A stretch of DNA of 64,000 nucleotides. Source: Mangrovicella endophytica. GTDB lineage: Bacteria; Pseudomonadota; Alphaproteobacteria; Rhizobiales; Rhizobiaceae. Numbering within the stretch: position 1 is the stretch's first letter; each line of letters starts with the position of its first letter. The position numbers and the translations under genes were made by a program. The notes under the pieces are model-generated. The model made no database searches. It was not told where the DNA came from and saw nothing but the letters and a program-made list of their open reading frames with translations. The stretch lies in the NCBI RefSeq assembly GCF_002893625.1, contig NZ_PKMZ01000001.1:1-64000 (forward strand), given 5' to 3'. Of this stretch, positions 35,320-44,628 are shown piece after piece.

Positions 35320-35736
35320 TTGGTACGAGAGCACACCAATGTGACCACCGAGAACCTGCACGTCCCCTCACGCTGCCGGGTCGTCAGCGCCATCCTGGCG
35401 CGGATCGGCGACAAATGGTCGGTGCTCGTGGTCATGATGCTGCGCGACGGGCCGATGCGCTTCAACGAGTTGAAACGCTCGATCGGCAGCATCTCCCAGC
35501 GCATGCTGACCCTGACGCTTCGCAACCTCGAGCGTGACGGCCTCGTGACGCGCACGGTCACGCCGACGATCCCGCCGCGGGTCGATTACGAGCTGACCGA
35601 GCTTGGTCAGTCGCTGCGGCTGCCGGTCGAGGGGCTCGGGGCCTGGGCCTTCGAGAACTACGGCAAGATCACTGACGCCCAGCGCCGCTTCGACGGGGTG
35701 GCGCCGGAGGCGGGAGCGCAGGAAGCGGCGGAGTAG
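35320..35736 (+). CDS. HxlR-type winged-helix regulator (azoR-linked)
   Basis: A 138-residue HxlR/DUF24 regulator. VPSRCRVVSAILARIGDKWSV opens the winged HTH and includes a Cys at about residue 18, in the region where redox-active cysteines of quinone-sensing relatives sit. The recognition part is RFNELKRSIGSISQRMLTL and the wing TIPPRVDYELTELGQSL. The start is an unusual TTG at 35320, chosen because AAGGAGG lies seven bases upstream; GTG at 35341 is too far from any ribosome site. It diverges from azoR and probably represses it until quinones or azo compounds appear. Confidence 0.88.
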   Translation: MVREHTNVTTENLHVPSRCRVVSAILARIGDKWSVLVVMMLRDGPMRFNELKRSIGSISQRMLTLTLRNLERDGLVTRTVTPTIPPRVDYELTELGQSLRLPVEGLGAWAFENYGKITDAQRRFDGVAPEAGAQEAAE

Positions 35737-35829
35737 GCGCCGACCCCGCCCGGCGCCCGCGACCCCGCAGCCCTTGCTGCCGCTCTCTGTGCTGCTATCG
35801 TCTGCCGCGATGCAGCATGAGGGAATGGC

Positions 35830-36510
35830 GTGGGAATCGAGGCGCACCGGCAGGACCATCCGAGCGACGCCGAGACGACGCGCAAGGCCCACCGCTTCGG
35901 CAACTGGGCGGCTACGGCGACGCATCACAGCCCCTGGGAGGATGCGCTCGGCATTCTGGCGGGAACGACGCTGACGGCGGTCGGCATCGCTATCCTCGGC
36001 CATCTCGGCTTTCTCACCGGCGGCATGGCGGGCCTCGCCTTCGTCATCCACTATCTCACCGCGTGGAACTTCGGCCTCGTCTTCTTCATCCTGAATCTGC
36101 CCTTCTACCTCCTTGCGGTCGGGCGGATGGGCCGCGCCTTCACGATCAAGACCGTTTTCGCCGTGACGCTGCTGTCGGTTCTGACCGCCTTTAGCCCGGA
36201 CCTGCTCCGGCTGGACTATGTCGAGCCGCTGACCGGCGCCTTCCTCGGCGGGCTGATGATCGGCTTCGGCCTGCTCGCTCTGTTCCGCCATCGCTCCTCG
36301 GCCGGCGGCGTCGGCATCCTCGCCGTCTTCCTGCAGGACCGCTTCGGCTGGCGCGCCGGGCTGACGCAACTCGCCGTCGACCTGACCGTGCTGGTGACGG
36401 CTTTCCTCGCGGTGCCGCCGCGCGCCGTCGCCTATTCCGTCTTCGGCGCGCTGGTGCTTAACGTCTTCCTCGCCATCTTCCACCGCACCGACCGCTATCT
36501 CGCGAACTGA
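35830..36510 (+). CDS. YitT family membrane protein
   Basis: A 226-residue membrane protein of the YitT/UPF0750 type. After about 35 hydrophilic residues come about five spans (ALGILAGTTLTAVGIAILGH, FGLVFFILNLPFYLLAVG and others) with the family glycine motif LTGGMAGLAFVIHY and SAGGVGILAVFLQ. Function is not established; transport is presumed. The start is GTG at 35830. It lies 93 bases after the HxlR gene, and may be read through from it. Confidence 0.82.
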   Translation: MGIEAHRQDHPSDAETTRKAHRFGNWAATATHHSPWEDALGILAGTTLTAVGIAILGHLGFLTGGMAGLAFVIHYLTAWNFGLVFFILNLPFYLLAVGRMGRAFTIKTVFAVTLLSVLTAFSPDLLRLDYVEPLTGAFLGGLMIGFGLLALFRHRSSAGGVGILAVFLQDRFGWRAGLTQLAVDLTVLVTAFLAVPPRAVAYSVFGALVLNVFLAIFHRTDRYLAN

Positions 36511-36568
36511 TCGGGCGCCGCGGGCGTCAGGCTTGGCGAGGGCGCGCCTGAGTCTTACCTCCTCACGT

Positions 36569-39103
36569 GTGACACTCGCACTCGACCTCCCGCCCGCCGC
36601 CGCATCCGCGTTTCTGCTGTCGCAGCCCTTCGTCGACTGGTTCGCGCAGAAGGGCTGGAACCCACGGCCCCATCAGCTGGACTTGCTGGCGCGGGCGCAG
36701 AGCGGCGCCTCGACGCTTCTGATCGCGCCGACCGGCGCCGGCAAGACGCTGGCGGGCTTCCTGCCGGCCTTGGTCGACCTGACGCTACGGCCGAAGGCCA
36801 AGCCCGGCACCCGGCCGCGCGGCGTCCACACGCTCTACATCTCGCCGCTGAAGGCCTTGGCGGTCGACATCCACCGCAACCTGCAGACGCCGATCGACGA
36901 GATGGATCTGCCGATCAGCATCGAGACGCGCACCGGCGACACCTCGCAGGTACGCCGGCAGCGCCAGAAGCTCAAACCCCCGGACATCCTGCTGACGACG
37001 CCGGAGCAGCTGGCGCTGTTGATCTCGGCCAAGGATGCGGAAGGCTTCTTTGCGGACCTGCGCTTCGTCGTCTTCGACGAGCTGCATTCGCTGGTGACGT
37101 CAAAACGCGGCCATCTCCTGGCGCTTGGCCTTGCGCGGCTGCGGCGGCTGCGGCCGGAGCTGCAGACGATCGGCCTCTCCGCCACCGTCGCCGAGCCGGA
37201 CGACCTGCGCCGCTGGCTGGTGGCGCAAGGGGAGAGTGTTGGAGATCCAGCGCTGTCCGACCTCGTCGTCGTCGAAGGGGGCGCCAAGCCGGAAATCACC
37301 ATCCTGAAGTCGGAAGAGCGTGTCCCCTGGCAGGGGCACATGGCGCTCTATGCCGTGTCCGAAGTCTACGAGGCGATCAAGCGGCACAAGACCGCCATCC
37401 TCTTCGTCAACACGCGCTTCCAGGCCGAGCTCCTCTTCCAGGAGCTGTGGCGCATCAATGTCGACACGCTGCCCATTGCGCTCCATCACGGCTCGCTCGA
37501 CGTTGCCCAGCGCCGCAAGGTGGAGCAGGCCATGGCGGAGAACCGCCTGCGCGCCGTGGTCGCGACCTCGACGCTCGACCTCGGCATCGACTGGGGTGAT
37601 GTTGACCTCGTCATCCATGTCGGCGCGCCGAAGGGCGCCTCGCGCCTCGCCCAGCGCATCGGCCGCGCCAACCACCGCATGGACGAGCCGTCGCGCGCCA
37701 TTCTGGTGCCGGCCAATCGCTTCGAGGCGATGGAGTGCCAGGCGGCGCTCGATGCCAACTATCTCGGGGCGCAGGACACGCCGCCGCTGCGGGAGGGCGC
37801 GCTCGACGTCCTCGCCCAGCACGTCCTCGGCATGGCCTGCGCCGCGCCCTTCCGTGCCGACGACTTGTATGACGAGGTGCGGACCGCCGCGCCCTATGCC
37901 GGACTCGATCGCGACACCTTCGACCGCATCGTCGACTTCGTGGCGACCGGCGGCTACGCGCTGCGCGTCTACGAGCGCTACGCCAAGATCAAGCTGACCA
38001 GCGACGGCACCTGGCGGATCACCCACCCGCGCGTCGCCCAGCAGTACCGGATGAACGCCGGCACGATCCTCGAAGCGCCGACGCTGCAGATCCGCCTCGT
38101 GCGCGGCCGCTCGCGCAGCGCCGTGCAACGCGGCGGGCCGATCCTGGGCAAGCTGGAGGAGAGCTTTCTGGAGCAGCTCGCCGCCGGCGACACCTTTCTC
38201 TTCGCGGGGCAGGTGCTGCGCTTCGAGGGGATCGTCGAGAATGTCGGTCTCGTGACCAAGGCGACCGGCGAAGACCCGAAAGTCCCGGCCTGGGCGGGCT
38301 CGAAGTTCCCGCTGACGACCTATCTCGCCGCGCAGGTGCGGGCGATGCTGGCGGACCCGGCGCGCTGGAAGGCACTGCCGGACCAGGTGCGATCATGGCT
38401 GGAGATTCATGAACGCAAGTCGGTGATCCCAGGGCCGGACGACCTTCTGATCGAAACTTTTCCGCATGGCAGCCGCTTCTTCATGGTGCTTTACCCTTTC
38501 GAGGGACGGCTGGCGCACCAGACGCTGGGCATGCTCCTGACGCGCAGGCTGGAGCGGGCGCGGGCAAAGCCGCTCGGCTTCGTCGCGACCGATTACGCCC
38601 TGTCGATCTGGGGGCGCGGCGATCTGGGCGCCATGATTGCTTCCGGTAAGCTCGACCTCGCCGACCTCCTCGATGAGGACATGCTGGGCGACGACCTCGA
38701 AAGCTGGATGGGCGATTCCTGGCTGTTGAAGCGCTCGTTCCGGCAATGCGCCCTGATCGCCGGGCTGATCGACAAGCGCCACCCAGGCCAAGAGAAGACT
38801 GGGCGGCAGGTGACGGTCTCCGCCGACCTCATCTACGACGTCCTGCGATCGCACGAGCCCGACCACATCCTCCTCCAGGCCACCTGGGCGGATGCGGCGA
38901 CCGGTCTGCTCGACGTACGGCGCGTGTCCGATCTCCTCGCCCGCATCAAGCACCACATCGTCCACAAAGACCTCGATCAGGTCTCGCCGCTGGCGGTGCC
39001 GGTGATGCTGGAGATCGGCCGTGAGGCGGTGCTCGGCGAGGCTCGCGACGAGCTTCTCGCCGAACTCGCCGAGGACGACATGATCGACATTGCCATGGGC
39101 TGA
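36569..39103 (+). CDS. Ligase-associated DEXH-box helicase (Lhr-type, TIGR04121)
   Basis: An 844-residue superfamily 2 DNA helicase of the Lhr core type. Motif I is APTGAGKTLAGF (about residue 53), motif II DELHSLV, motif III GLSATVAEP, motif V ATSTLDLGIDWG and motif VI QRIGRANHR. The Lhr-type winged-helix and C-terminal core follow. TIGR04121 members are the helicase of the set ligase/helicase/exonuclease/PdeM. Actinobacterial Lhr is a 3'-5' translocase induced by DNA damage. The start is uncertain: GTG 36569 is used, while TTG 36533 is possible; neither has a clear ribosome site. PdeM lies 1.8 kb downstream, past a SulP gene on the other strand. Confidence 0.9.
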   Translation: MTLALDLPPAAASAFLLSQPFVDWFAQKGWNPRPHQLDLLARAQSGASTLLIAPTGAGKTLAGFLPALVDLTLRPKAKPGTRPRGVHTLYISPLKALAVDIHRNLQTPIDEMDLPISIETRTGDTSQVRRQRQKLKPPDILLTTPEQLALLISAKDAEGFFADLRFVVFDELHSLVTSKRGHLLALGLARLRRLRPELQTIGLSATVAEPDDLRRWLVAQGESVGDPALSDLVVVEGGAKPEITILKSEERVPWQGHMALYAVSEVYEAIKRHKTAILFVNTRFQAELLFQELWRINVDTLPIALHHGSLDVAQRRKVEQAMAENRLRAVVATSTLDLGIDWGDVDLVIHVGAPKGASRLAQRIGRANHRMDEPSRAILVPANRFEAMECQAALDANYLGAQDTPPLREGALDVLAQHVLGMACAAPFRADDLYDEVRTAAPYAGLDRDTFDRIVDFVATGGYALRVYERYAKIKLTSDGTWRITHPRVAQQYRMNAGTILEAPTLQIRLVRGRSRSAVQRGGPILGKLEESFLEQLAAGDTFLFAGQVLRFEGIVENVGLVTKATGEDPKVPAWAGSKFPLTTYLAAQVRAMLADPARWKALPDQVRSWLEIHERKSVIPGPDDLLIETFPHGSRFFMVLYPFEGRLAHQTLGMLLTRRLERARAKPLGFVATDYALSIWGRGDLGAMIASGKLDLADLLDEDMLGDDLESWMGDSWLLKRSFRQCALIAGLIDKRHPGQEKTGRQVTVSADLIYDVLRSHEPDHILLQATWADAATGLLDVRRVSDLLARIKHHIVHKDLDQVSPLAVPVMLEIGREAVLGEARDELLAELAEDDMIDIAMG

Positions 39104-39135
39104 CGCCGCCCGCAGGGCAGCGTCGCTGTATCGCC

Positions 39136-40620
39136 TCAGTGCAGCGCCAGCGGATCGGCGGCGTCGGCCCTGTTCTGGATCGACAGGCGGTCGACGATGG
39201 TGGCGCTCGCCGCGTTGAGGCCAGCAACTTCGACCTCGATCCCGCGCTTGCGAAACTTCAGCACCGCCTTGTCCAGTGCGCCGACGCCGGTCAGATCCCA
39301 GATGTGTGCGGCCGAGACGTCAATCACGACGCGGTCGACGTCCTCCCGGAAGTCGAAGGATTGGGTGAAGGCCTGCGCGGAGGCGAAGAACACCTGGCCT
39401 TCCACGACATAGCGCCGCTCGCGCCCGTCGGCGGAGAGCGTCGAGCCGACAGAGAAGATCTGCGCGATCTTGGAGGCGAAGAAGAGGCCGGACAGGAGCA
39501 CGCCCGCGAACACGCCGAGCGCCAGGTTGTGCGTCCACACCACAATCACCACCGTCGTCAGCATGACGATGGAGGAGCGGCGGGGATGCGTGACGAGGCT
39601 GACCACCGAGCGCCAGTCGAAGGTGGCGATGGAGACCATGATCATCACCGCGACCAGCGCCGCCATCGGGATCACCGCCACGAGGTCGCCGAGCCCGACG
39701 ATCAGGACGAGCAGGAGCACGCCCGCGAAGAAGCAGGACAGGCGCGTGCGTCCGCCGGAGCGCACGTTGATGCCGGACTGGCCGATCATCGCACAGCCCG
39801 CCATGCCGCCGAAGAAGCCGGTGACGAAGTTGGCGATGCCCTGGCCGACGCATTCGCGGTTCTTGTCGGAGGGCGTGTCGGTGAGATCGTCCACCACGGC
39901 GGCGGTCATCAGCGACTCCAACAGGCCGACGAGTGCGATGCCGACGGAGTAGGGCAGAATGATCAAGAGCGTGTCGAGGTTCAGCGGCACGTCGGGCAGG
40001 AGGAAGGTCGGCAGCGTCGAGGGCAGTTCGCCCATGTCGCCGACGGTGCGCACGTCGATGCCAAAGCCGACGGTGACGGCCGTGAGGATGACGATGGCGA
40101 CGAGCGGCGAGGGCACCGCCTTGGTCAGCCTCGGCAGGAGGTAGATGATGGCGAGCGCCGCGGCGACCAGAACGTAGGTCGCTGCCGGAACGTCGATCAG
40201 CTCCGGCAATTGCGCCAGGAAGATCAGGATGGCCAGCGCGTTGACGAAGCCGGTCATCACCGAGCGCGACACAAAGCGCATGGCATCGCCAAGGCGAAGC
40301 GCACCGGCGATCATCTGGATGACGCCGGCGAGGATCGTCGCGGCGAAAAGGTATTGGAGGCCGTGGTCGCGCACCAGTGTCACCATCAGCACCGCGGTCG
40401 CGGCGGTTGCGGCCGAAATCATTGCGGGCCGGCCGCCGAAGATCGAGATCAACACGGCGATGGAGAAGGAGGCGTAGAGCCCGACCTTCGGATCGACGCC
40501 GGCAATGATGGAGAAGGCAATCGCCTCGGGGATGAGCGCGAGCGCAACGACCGTCCCGGACAGGAGGTCGCCACGCACATTGCCGAGCCACTCGGCCCGG
40601 AGATTTGCAAAGAGGTTCAT
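39136..40620 (-). CDS. SulP family inorganic anion transporter with STAS domain
   Basis: A 494-residue inner-membrane transporter. About ten to fourteen spans fill residues 1-385, starting with the SulP signature [20 protein letters not shown] and including [16 protein letters not shown] and STAS-proximal [12 protein letters not shown]-terminal STAS domain (about 400-490; [20 protein letters not shown]) lies in the cytoplasm. Substrates in the family include sulfate, bicarbonate and dicarboxylates; the sequence alone does not decide. The start at 40620 is where the hydrophobic core begins, though the frame stays open upstream. A candidate structured leader precedes it. Confidence 0.93.
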   Translation of the reverse strand: MNLFANLRAEWLGNVRGDLLSGTVVALALIPEAIAFSIIAGVDPKVGLYASFSIAVLISIFGGRPAMISAATAATAVLMVTLVRDHGLQYLFAATILAGVIQMIAGALRLGDAMRFVSRSVMTGFVNALAILIFLAQLPELIDVPAATYVLVAAALAIIYLLPRLTKAVPSPLVAIVILTAVTVGFGIDVRTVGDMGELPSTLPTFLLPDVPLNLDTLLIILPYSVGIALVGLLESLMTAAVVDDLTDTPSDKNRECVGQGIANFVTGFFGGMAGCAMIGQSGINVRSGGRTRLSCFFAGVLLLVLIVGLGDLVAVIPMAALVAVMIMVSIATFDWRSVVSLVTHPRRSSIVMLTTVVIVVWTHNLALGVFAGVLLSGLFFASKIAQIFSVGSTLSADGRERRYVVEGQVFFASAQAFTQSFDFREDVDRVVIDVSAAHIWDLTGVGALDKAVLKFRKRGIEVEVAGLNAASATIVDRLSIQNRADAADPLALH

Positions 40621-40689
40621 GGAGCAACGGGAAATCGCGACGACACCCGATCGGGGACCGGCTGCTGCAGGTGGCGGGATGTCGTCTGG

Positions 40690-40760
40690 ATTGGCCGGGG
40701 GATCGGCGCCCGGCATAGCCACCCGGCGGGCCGGGTCCTTGTGCGACCTCCTTGTCAAAC
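40690..40760 (-). ncRNA. Candidate structured leader RNA of the SulP gene (sul1-like?)
   Basis: Minus-strand sequence 70-140 bases before the SulP start is GC-rich and foldable. It has ACCCGG-CCCG-CCGGGU (a six-pair stem with a tetraloop), followed by GGCUAUGCC and GGGCGCC...CCCC segments. The sul1 RNA motif is a proposed cis-regulator found in Alphaproteobacteria ahead of SulP-type sulfate transporter genes and is rich in stable tetraloops, so position and style agree. I cannot verify the consensus from memory. Confidence 0.33.
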
Positions 40761-40909
40761 ACCATCTGGCAAAATGCAAGCGCAGTCCGCGGTTGACCTG
40801 ACCGACCCTCGGGATCATCCGTCGCAGCCAAGCCGGCTTGCGCCGCGACCATGACTTCGATTCCATGGGAACGAAACGCGAATCAATGATCGGCGGCGAG
40901 ACGATACGC

Positions 40910-41629
40910 ATGAATGCACTGGCGCGGCGGCTGCGGCAGTCCGAGGGGGAAGCGCTCTCTGTCGTGCTGACGGGGGAGGAGGTGCGCTGCGACCCTAGCG
41001 GCGCCATCTTCGCGCCGGCGCATGGTCTCCTCGTCGTCTCCGACCTGCATCTGGAGAAGGGCGCGGCCTTTGCGCGGCGGGGCATGATGATGCCGCCCTA
41101 CGACACCGCGGCGACGCTGGCGCTGCTTAGCGCTGCGATCGAGCGCTACCGGCCGGCCAGAGTCCTCTGCCTCGGCGACAGCTTCCACGACCGCCACGGC
41201 GCGGCGTTGATGCCGGCGGCCTTCCGCGAGATGCTGAGCGCGCTGATGAGCGGGCGCGACTGGATCTGGGTCTCAGGCAACCATGATCCGGAACCGCCGG
41301 CCTTTATCGGCGGCACGACGGTGGAAGAGGTGGCGATCGGCCCCTGGTTCTTCCGCCACGAACCGAGTGCGAGGCCGCGGCCCGGTGAGGTTGCCGGGCA
41401 CCTCCATCCCGTCGCACGGGTCACCGGCAACGGCCGCTCGACGCGCGGCGCCTGCTTTGCGACGGATGGCGATCGCATGGTGATGCCGTCCTTTGGCGTC
41501 ACCACGGGCGGGCTGAACGTCCTCGACCGCGCCTTCCACGGCCTGTTCGAGACGGCGCGCGCCCGCGCCTACGTCATCGGCCTCTCGCGCATCTATCCGA
41601 TTGCCTTCCGCTCGCTCTGCCAAGGCTGA
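40910..41629 (+). CDS. pdeM: Ligase-associated DNA damage response endonuclease PdeM
   Basis: A 239-residue calcineurin-like metallophosphoesterase (TIGR04123). Metal motifs run in order: [32 protein letters not shown] and [10 protein letters not shown]. PdeM of this set is a manganese-dependent phosphodiesterase and endonuclease linked to DNA repair. Several starts are in frame (40838 TTG, 40865, 40886, 40910); 40910 is chosen for a GGCGAG eight bases away. It diverges from SulP and is followed by yebC. Helicase and exonuclease partners are at 36569 and 31131; the ligase is absent from the window. Confidence 0.87.
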   Translation: MNALARRLRQSEGEALSVVLTGEEVRCDPSGAIFAPAHGLLVVSDLHLEKGAAFARRGMMMPPYDTAATLALLSAAIERYRPARVLCLGDSFHDRHGAALMPAAFREMLSALMSGRDWIWVSGNHDPEPPAFIGGTTVEEVAIGPWFFRHEPSARPRPGEVAGHLHPVARVTGNGRSTRGACFATDGDRMVMPSFGVTTGGLNVLDRAFHGLFETARARAYVIGLSRIYPIAFRSLCQG

Positions 41630-41747
41630 GCCTGCCGCGACCTGGTGTTATCCTGAGGCGTCGAGCTTACCGGCTCTTAGAAGCTGTAGACGTTTTTCAC
41701 GCCGCTTTTTATATGACGGGCAAACGCCTTATCGAGACGGGTTCGCC

Positions 41748-42497
41748 ATGGCCGGCCATTCACAGTTCAAGAACATCATGCACCGCAAGGGCCGCCAGGA
41801 CGCGGTCCGCTCGAAGCTGTTTTCCAAGCTCGCGCGCGAGATCACCGTGGCGGCCAAGGCCGGGCTGCCCGACCCCGACATGAATCCGCGCCTGCGCCTC
41901 GCCATCAACAACGCCAAGGCGCAGTCGATGCCGAAGGACAACATCGATCGCGCCATCAAGAAGGCGGCCGGCGGCGACAGCGAGAACTACGACGAGGTCC
42001 GCTACGAGGGCTATGGCCCGGGCGGCGTCGCCGTGATCGTCGAGGCGCTGACGGACAACCGCAACCGCACTGCGTCCAACGTGCGCTCCTATTTCACCAA
42101 GTCGGGTGGCGCGCTCGGTGAAACTGGCTCGGTCGGCTTCATGTTCGACCGCGTCGGCGAGATCGTCTATCCGGTCAAGGCCGGCGACGCCGACACGGTG
42201 ATGGAAGCCGCGATCGAAGCTGGCGCCGACGACGTCGTGTCCGACGAGAACGGCCACACGATCATCACCGCCTTCGAGGACATGACCGAGGTCTCCCGTG
42301 CGCTGGAGGCCAAGCTCGGCGAGGCCGAGAGCGTCAAGGCGATCTGGCGGCCGCAGACCGGCACGCCCGTCGACGAGGAGAAGGCGCAGAGCATCATGAA
42401 GCTCATCGCCAATCTCGACGACGACGACGACGTGCAGAACGTCTACGCCAACTTCGAAGTCGACGACGCGACCATGGCGAAGCTCTCGGCCGCCTGA
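41748..42497 (+). CDS. yebC: YebC/PmpR family DNA-binding or translation factor
   Basis: A 249-residue three-domain protein (family usual length). It begins [19 protein letters not shown] and has [35 protein letters not shown] and [14 protein letters not shown]. The family was described as transcription regulators (PmpR) and more recently as aids to ribosomes that stall on proline stretches. In Rhizobiales it commonly stands just upstream of ruvCAB, as it does here with two envelope genes inserted. The start is fixed by the conserved N-terminus. Confidence 0.95.
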   Translation: MAGHSQFKNIMHRKGRQDAVRSKLFSKLAREITVAAKAGLPDPDMNPRLRLAINNAKAQSMPKDNIDRAIKKAAGGDSENYDEVRYEGYGPGGVAVIVEALTDNRNRTASNVRSYFTKSGGALGETGSVGFMFDRVGEIVYPVKAGDADTVMEAAIEAGADDVVSDENGHTIITAFEDMTEVSRALEAKLGEAESVKAIWRPQTGTPVDEEKAQSIMKLIANLDDDDDVQNVYANFEVDDATMAKLSAA

Positions 42498-42548
42498 GGC
42501 TCGACCGGGCGGTCGGCCACGAGCCGCCGCGACACGAAGGAGACATGA

Positions 42549-42577
42549 AACGGCGGGCCGCGTGGCTCGCCGTTTTC
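42549..42577 (+). terminator. Rho-independent terminator after yebC
   Basis: An 11-bp stem (AACGGCGGGCC with GGCTCGCCGTT, one wobble) with a GCGT loop and TTTT tail, 51 bases past the yebC stop. The remaining 170 bases before the PBP gene hold its promoter region only, as far as I can see. Confidence 0.82.
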
Positions 42578-42745
42578 GTATCCGACGGTCGCACCGTTCC
42601 GGCGCCCGCCTGTGGCGGAAAGGTATCGTCTCGGGGTGTTCCTTTGCACGCCAACGATCTGCAGATACTCCATTCGTTAAAAAGCCATTAACCATATCCA
42701 GATCGTGCGGGAGCCGGGCTTTGCCGGCAGCGATCGGGGACGGCA

Positions 42746-44587
42746 ATGACGCGGCGGAGGGGTTCGTGGCTGCGCCTGGCGGGGGTTGCCTTCGCCGGCT
42801 GGGTGGTGCTGCCGCTCGTGGTCGGCATCGCCTTCCTCGTCGCCTGGGCGCCGACGGTGATCGATCGCTACGAGGTCTCGCGCCAGACGACGGTCGACCG
42901 CGTCCGCTCCAACCGCCTTGTCGTCGATCTCGCGCGCGATCGTGACAAGCCGTGGAACGCCTCCGTCGAGGAGGCGATGTATGTCGAGCTCCGCAATATT
43001 CCGCCAGTCATGGTCGACGCCGTCCTGAACAGCGAGGACCGGCGCTACTATCACATCTATCGCCATATCGGTTTCGATCCGATCGGCTTCGTCAAGGCCG
43101 CGGCCAGCGGCTTTCGGCGCGGCGGCTCGTCCATCGCCCAGCAGCTCGCCAAGAACGTCTATGTCGGCAACGCTCCGACGGTGAAGCGCAAGCTGGAGGA
43201 GCTTGCCGTCGCCCTTTGGCTGGAGCGCAATTTCAGCAAGGACGAGATCCTCGAACTCTACCTCAACACTGTCTTCATGGGCGAGGAGACCAAGGGTATC
43301 GAGGCCGCCGCACGCCACTATTTCGGCTATTCCTTCAAGTTCGAGGGCGCGCAGAAGCCGTTCACGCCGATGATGGCGGCGCGGCTTGCCGTCACCATCA
43401 AGGATCCAAGCTTCGGCAATCCCGACAAGCCGCGCAATGCGGAGCGGGCCAAGCGGCTGCTGGCTGCAATGGAAACGCGCGGCGTCGGTTCCCTCACACC
43501 CGCGACGGCGAAGGCCTTCAAGCTCGAGGCGAGCCGGCGTGATCTGCGCGAGCACCATCTCGACAGCCGCTTTCAGTTCGCGCGCGACATCGCCGTGCGC
43601 GAGGCGGGTTCGCTGGTGCCGCAGGCCAAGGGCGCGGTCGACATCGTCTCCCACTATGATTCAGAGACGCAGCTCTATGTGGAGCGGGCGATCGACAGAT
43701 ATGCGCGTGGCTTTGCACGCGCCGGTTACGATCAGCTGGTCGCCTATGTCGTGAACAATCGCACGGGCGGCATCGAGGCCATCGTCGCGCCGCCGGCACC
43801 GACCTTCTATCCGGGATCGACGGTCAAGCCGTTCGTGGCGCTGTGCGGCCTCGTCGATCACGGCATGACCGCCGACAGCACTGTCGAGGATTCTGCAGTC
43901 GGTGTGCCGCCGGTCGCTAATTTCGACCACCATTATCTCGGCAAGATCCGGCTGGCGGAGAGTCTCGCCAAGAGCCGCAATCCGCCCTTCGTGCGCCTCC
44001 TGGCACGCTGGGGCGCCTCATGCCCGAATGCCAGTCTCGCGAAGATGGGCAGCCCGTTCCGCTTCAAGAACGCCAGCATCCGGCAGATGGCGCTCGGTGC
44101 CGAGCCTGTGCCGCTGATGGACATCCTGCAGAGCTACGTGACATTGGCGAGCTGCGGGCGCATCGCCGAGGCGCCGCGGCTGGTGAAGGAGATCCGCGAC
44201 CGTAAGGATGGCCGCATCCTCTATCGCCACAGGCCGGGTGGCGTCGCGATGAACGACAAGCTGCTGGCCGGCTACGACGCGCTGCATTCGATGCTGTCCG
44301 AGACGGCGCGTGCCGGCGGGACGGCGGACGGCAGCCGTTTCCGCGGCGCCGCGGTCGCGGCCAAGACCGGGACGTCGGACGACAATCGTCAGGTGACGCT
44401 GGTGACCTTCACCGCGGACTACACCGTGCTGGTATCGGTGGCGGCCAGCAACCCCAAGCGCATCCAGCGGCCGCTGACGGGCCACGCGCTGGTCGGCTTG
44501 GTGCGCCGCATCAATGCCAATATCCATGACGGGCTGCCGGTGACGCCGCTCGGCTGCGACGCCAAGACTGTGGTGGCGTCCCGCTGA
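42746..44587 (+). CDS. Class A penicillin-binding protein (GT51 transglycosylase plus transpeptidase)
   Basis: A 613-residue bifunctional peptidoglycan synthase. One N-terminal span (about residues 10-34) anchors it. The GT51 domain shows NSEDRRYYHIYRHIGFDPIG, RRGGSSIAQQLAKNVY, RKLEELAVALWLE and ELYLNTVFMG, with its catalytic Glu in NSED. The transpeptidase domain has SxxK as PGSTVKPF (about residue 353), SxN as SRN, and KTG as AKTGTSDD (about 538). It is shorter than PBP1a (no OB-like insert), and nearer to PBP1c-like enzymes in size. It sits between yebC and a convergent serine hydrolase gene. Confidence 0.88.
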   Translation: MTRRRGSWLRLAGVAFAGWVVLPLVVGIAFLVAWAPTVIDRYEVSRQTTVDRVRSNRLVVDLARDRDKPWNASVEEAMYVELRNIPPVMVDAVLNSEDRRYYHIYRHIGFDPIGFVKAAASGFRRGGSSIAQQLAKNVYVGNAPTVKRKLEELAVALWLERNFSKDEILELYLNTVFMGEETKGIEAAARHYFGYSFKFEGAQKPFTPMMAARLAVTIKDPSFGNPDKPRNAERAKRLLAAMETRGVGSLTPATAKAFKLEASRRDLREHHLDSRFQFARDIAVREAGSLVPQAKGAVDIVSHYDSETQLYVERAIDRYARGFARAGYDQLVAYVVNNRTGGIEAIVAPPAPTFYPGSTVKPFVALCGLVDHGMTADSTVEDSAVGVPPVANFDHHYLGKIRLAESLAKSRNPPFVRLLARWGASCPNASLAKMGSPFRFKNASIRQMALGAEPVPLMDILQSYVTLASCGRIAEAPRLVKEIRDRKDGRILYRHRPGGVAMNDKLLAGYDALHSMLSETARAGGTADGSRFRGAAVAAKTGTSDDNRQVTLVTFTADYTVLVSVAASNPKRIQRPLTGHALVGLVRRINANIHDGLPVTPLGCDAKTVVASR

Positions 44588-44628
44588 TCGGTAACGCCGG
44601 CGGTGCCGCCTGATCTCTGCCGACAGCG

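Noticed and set aside
39139-40854. 571-codon plus-strand frame opposite SulP
   Set aside because: His/Asp/Arg-rich shadow; the minus-strand SulP frame is clearly real.
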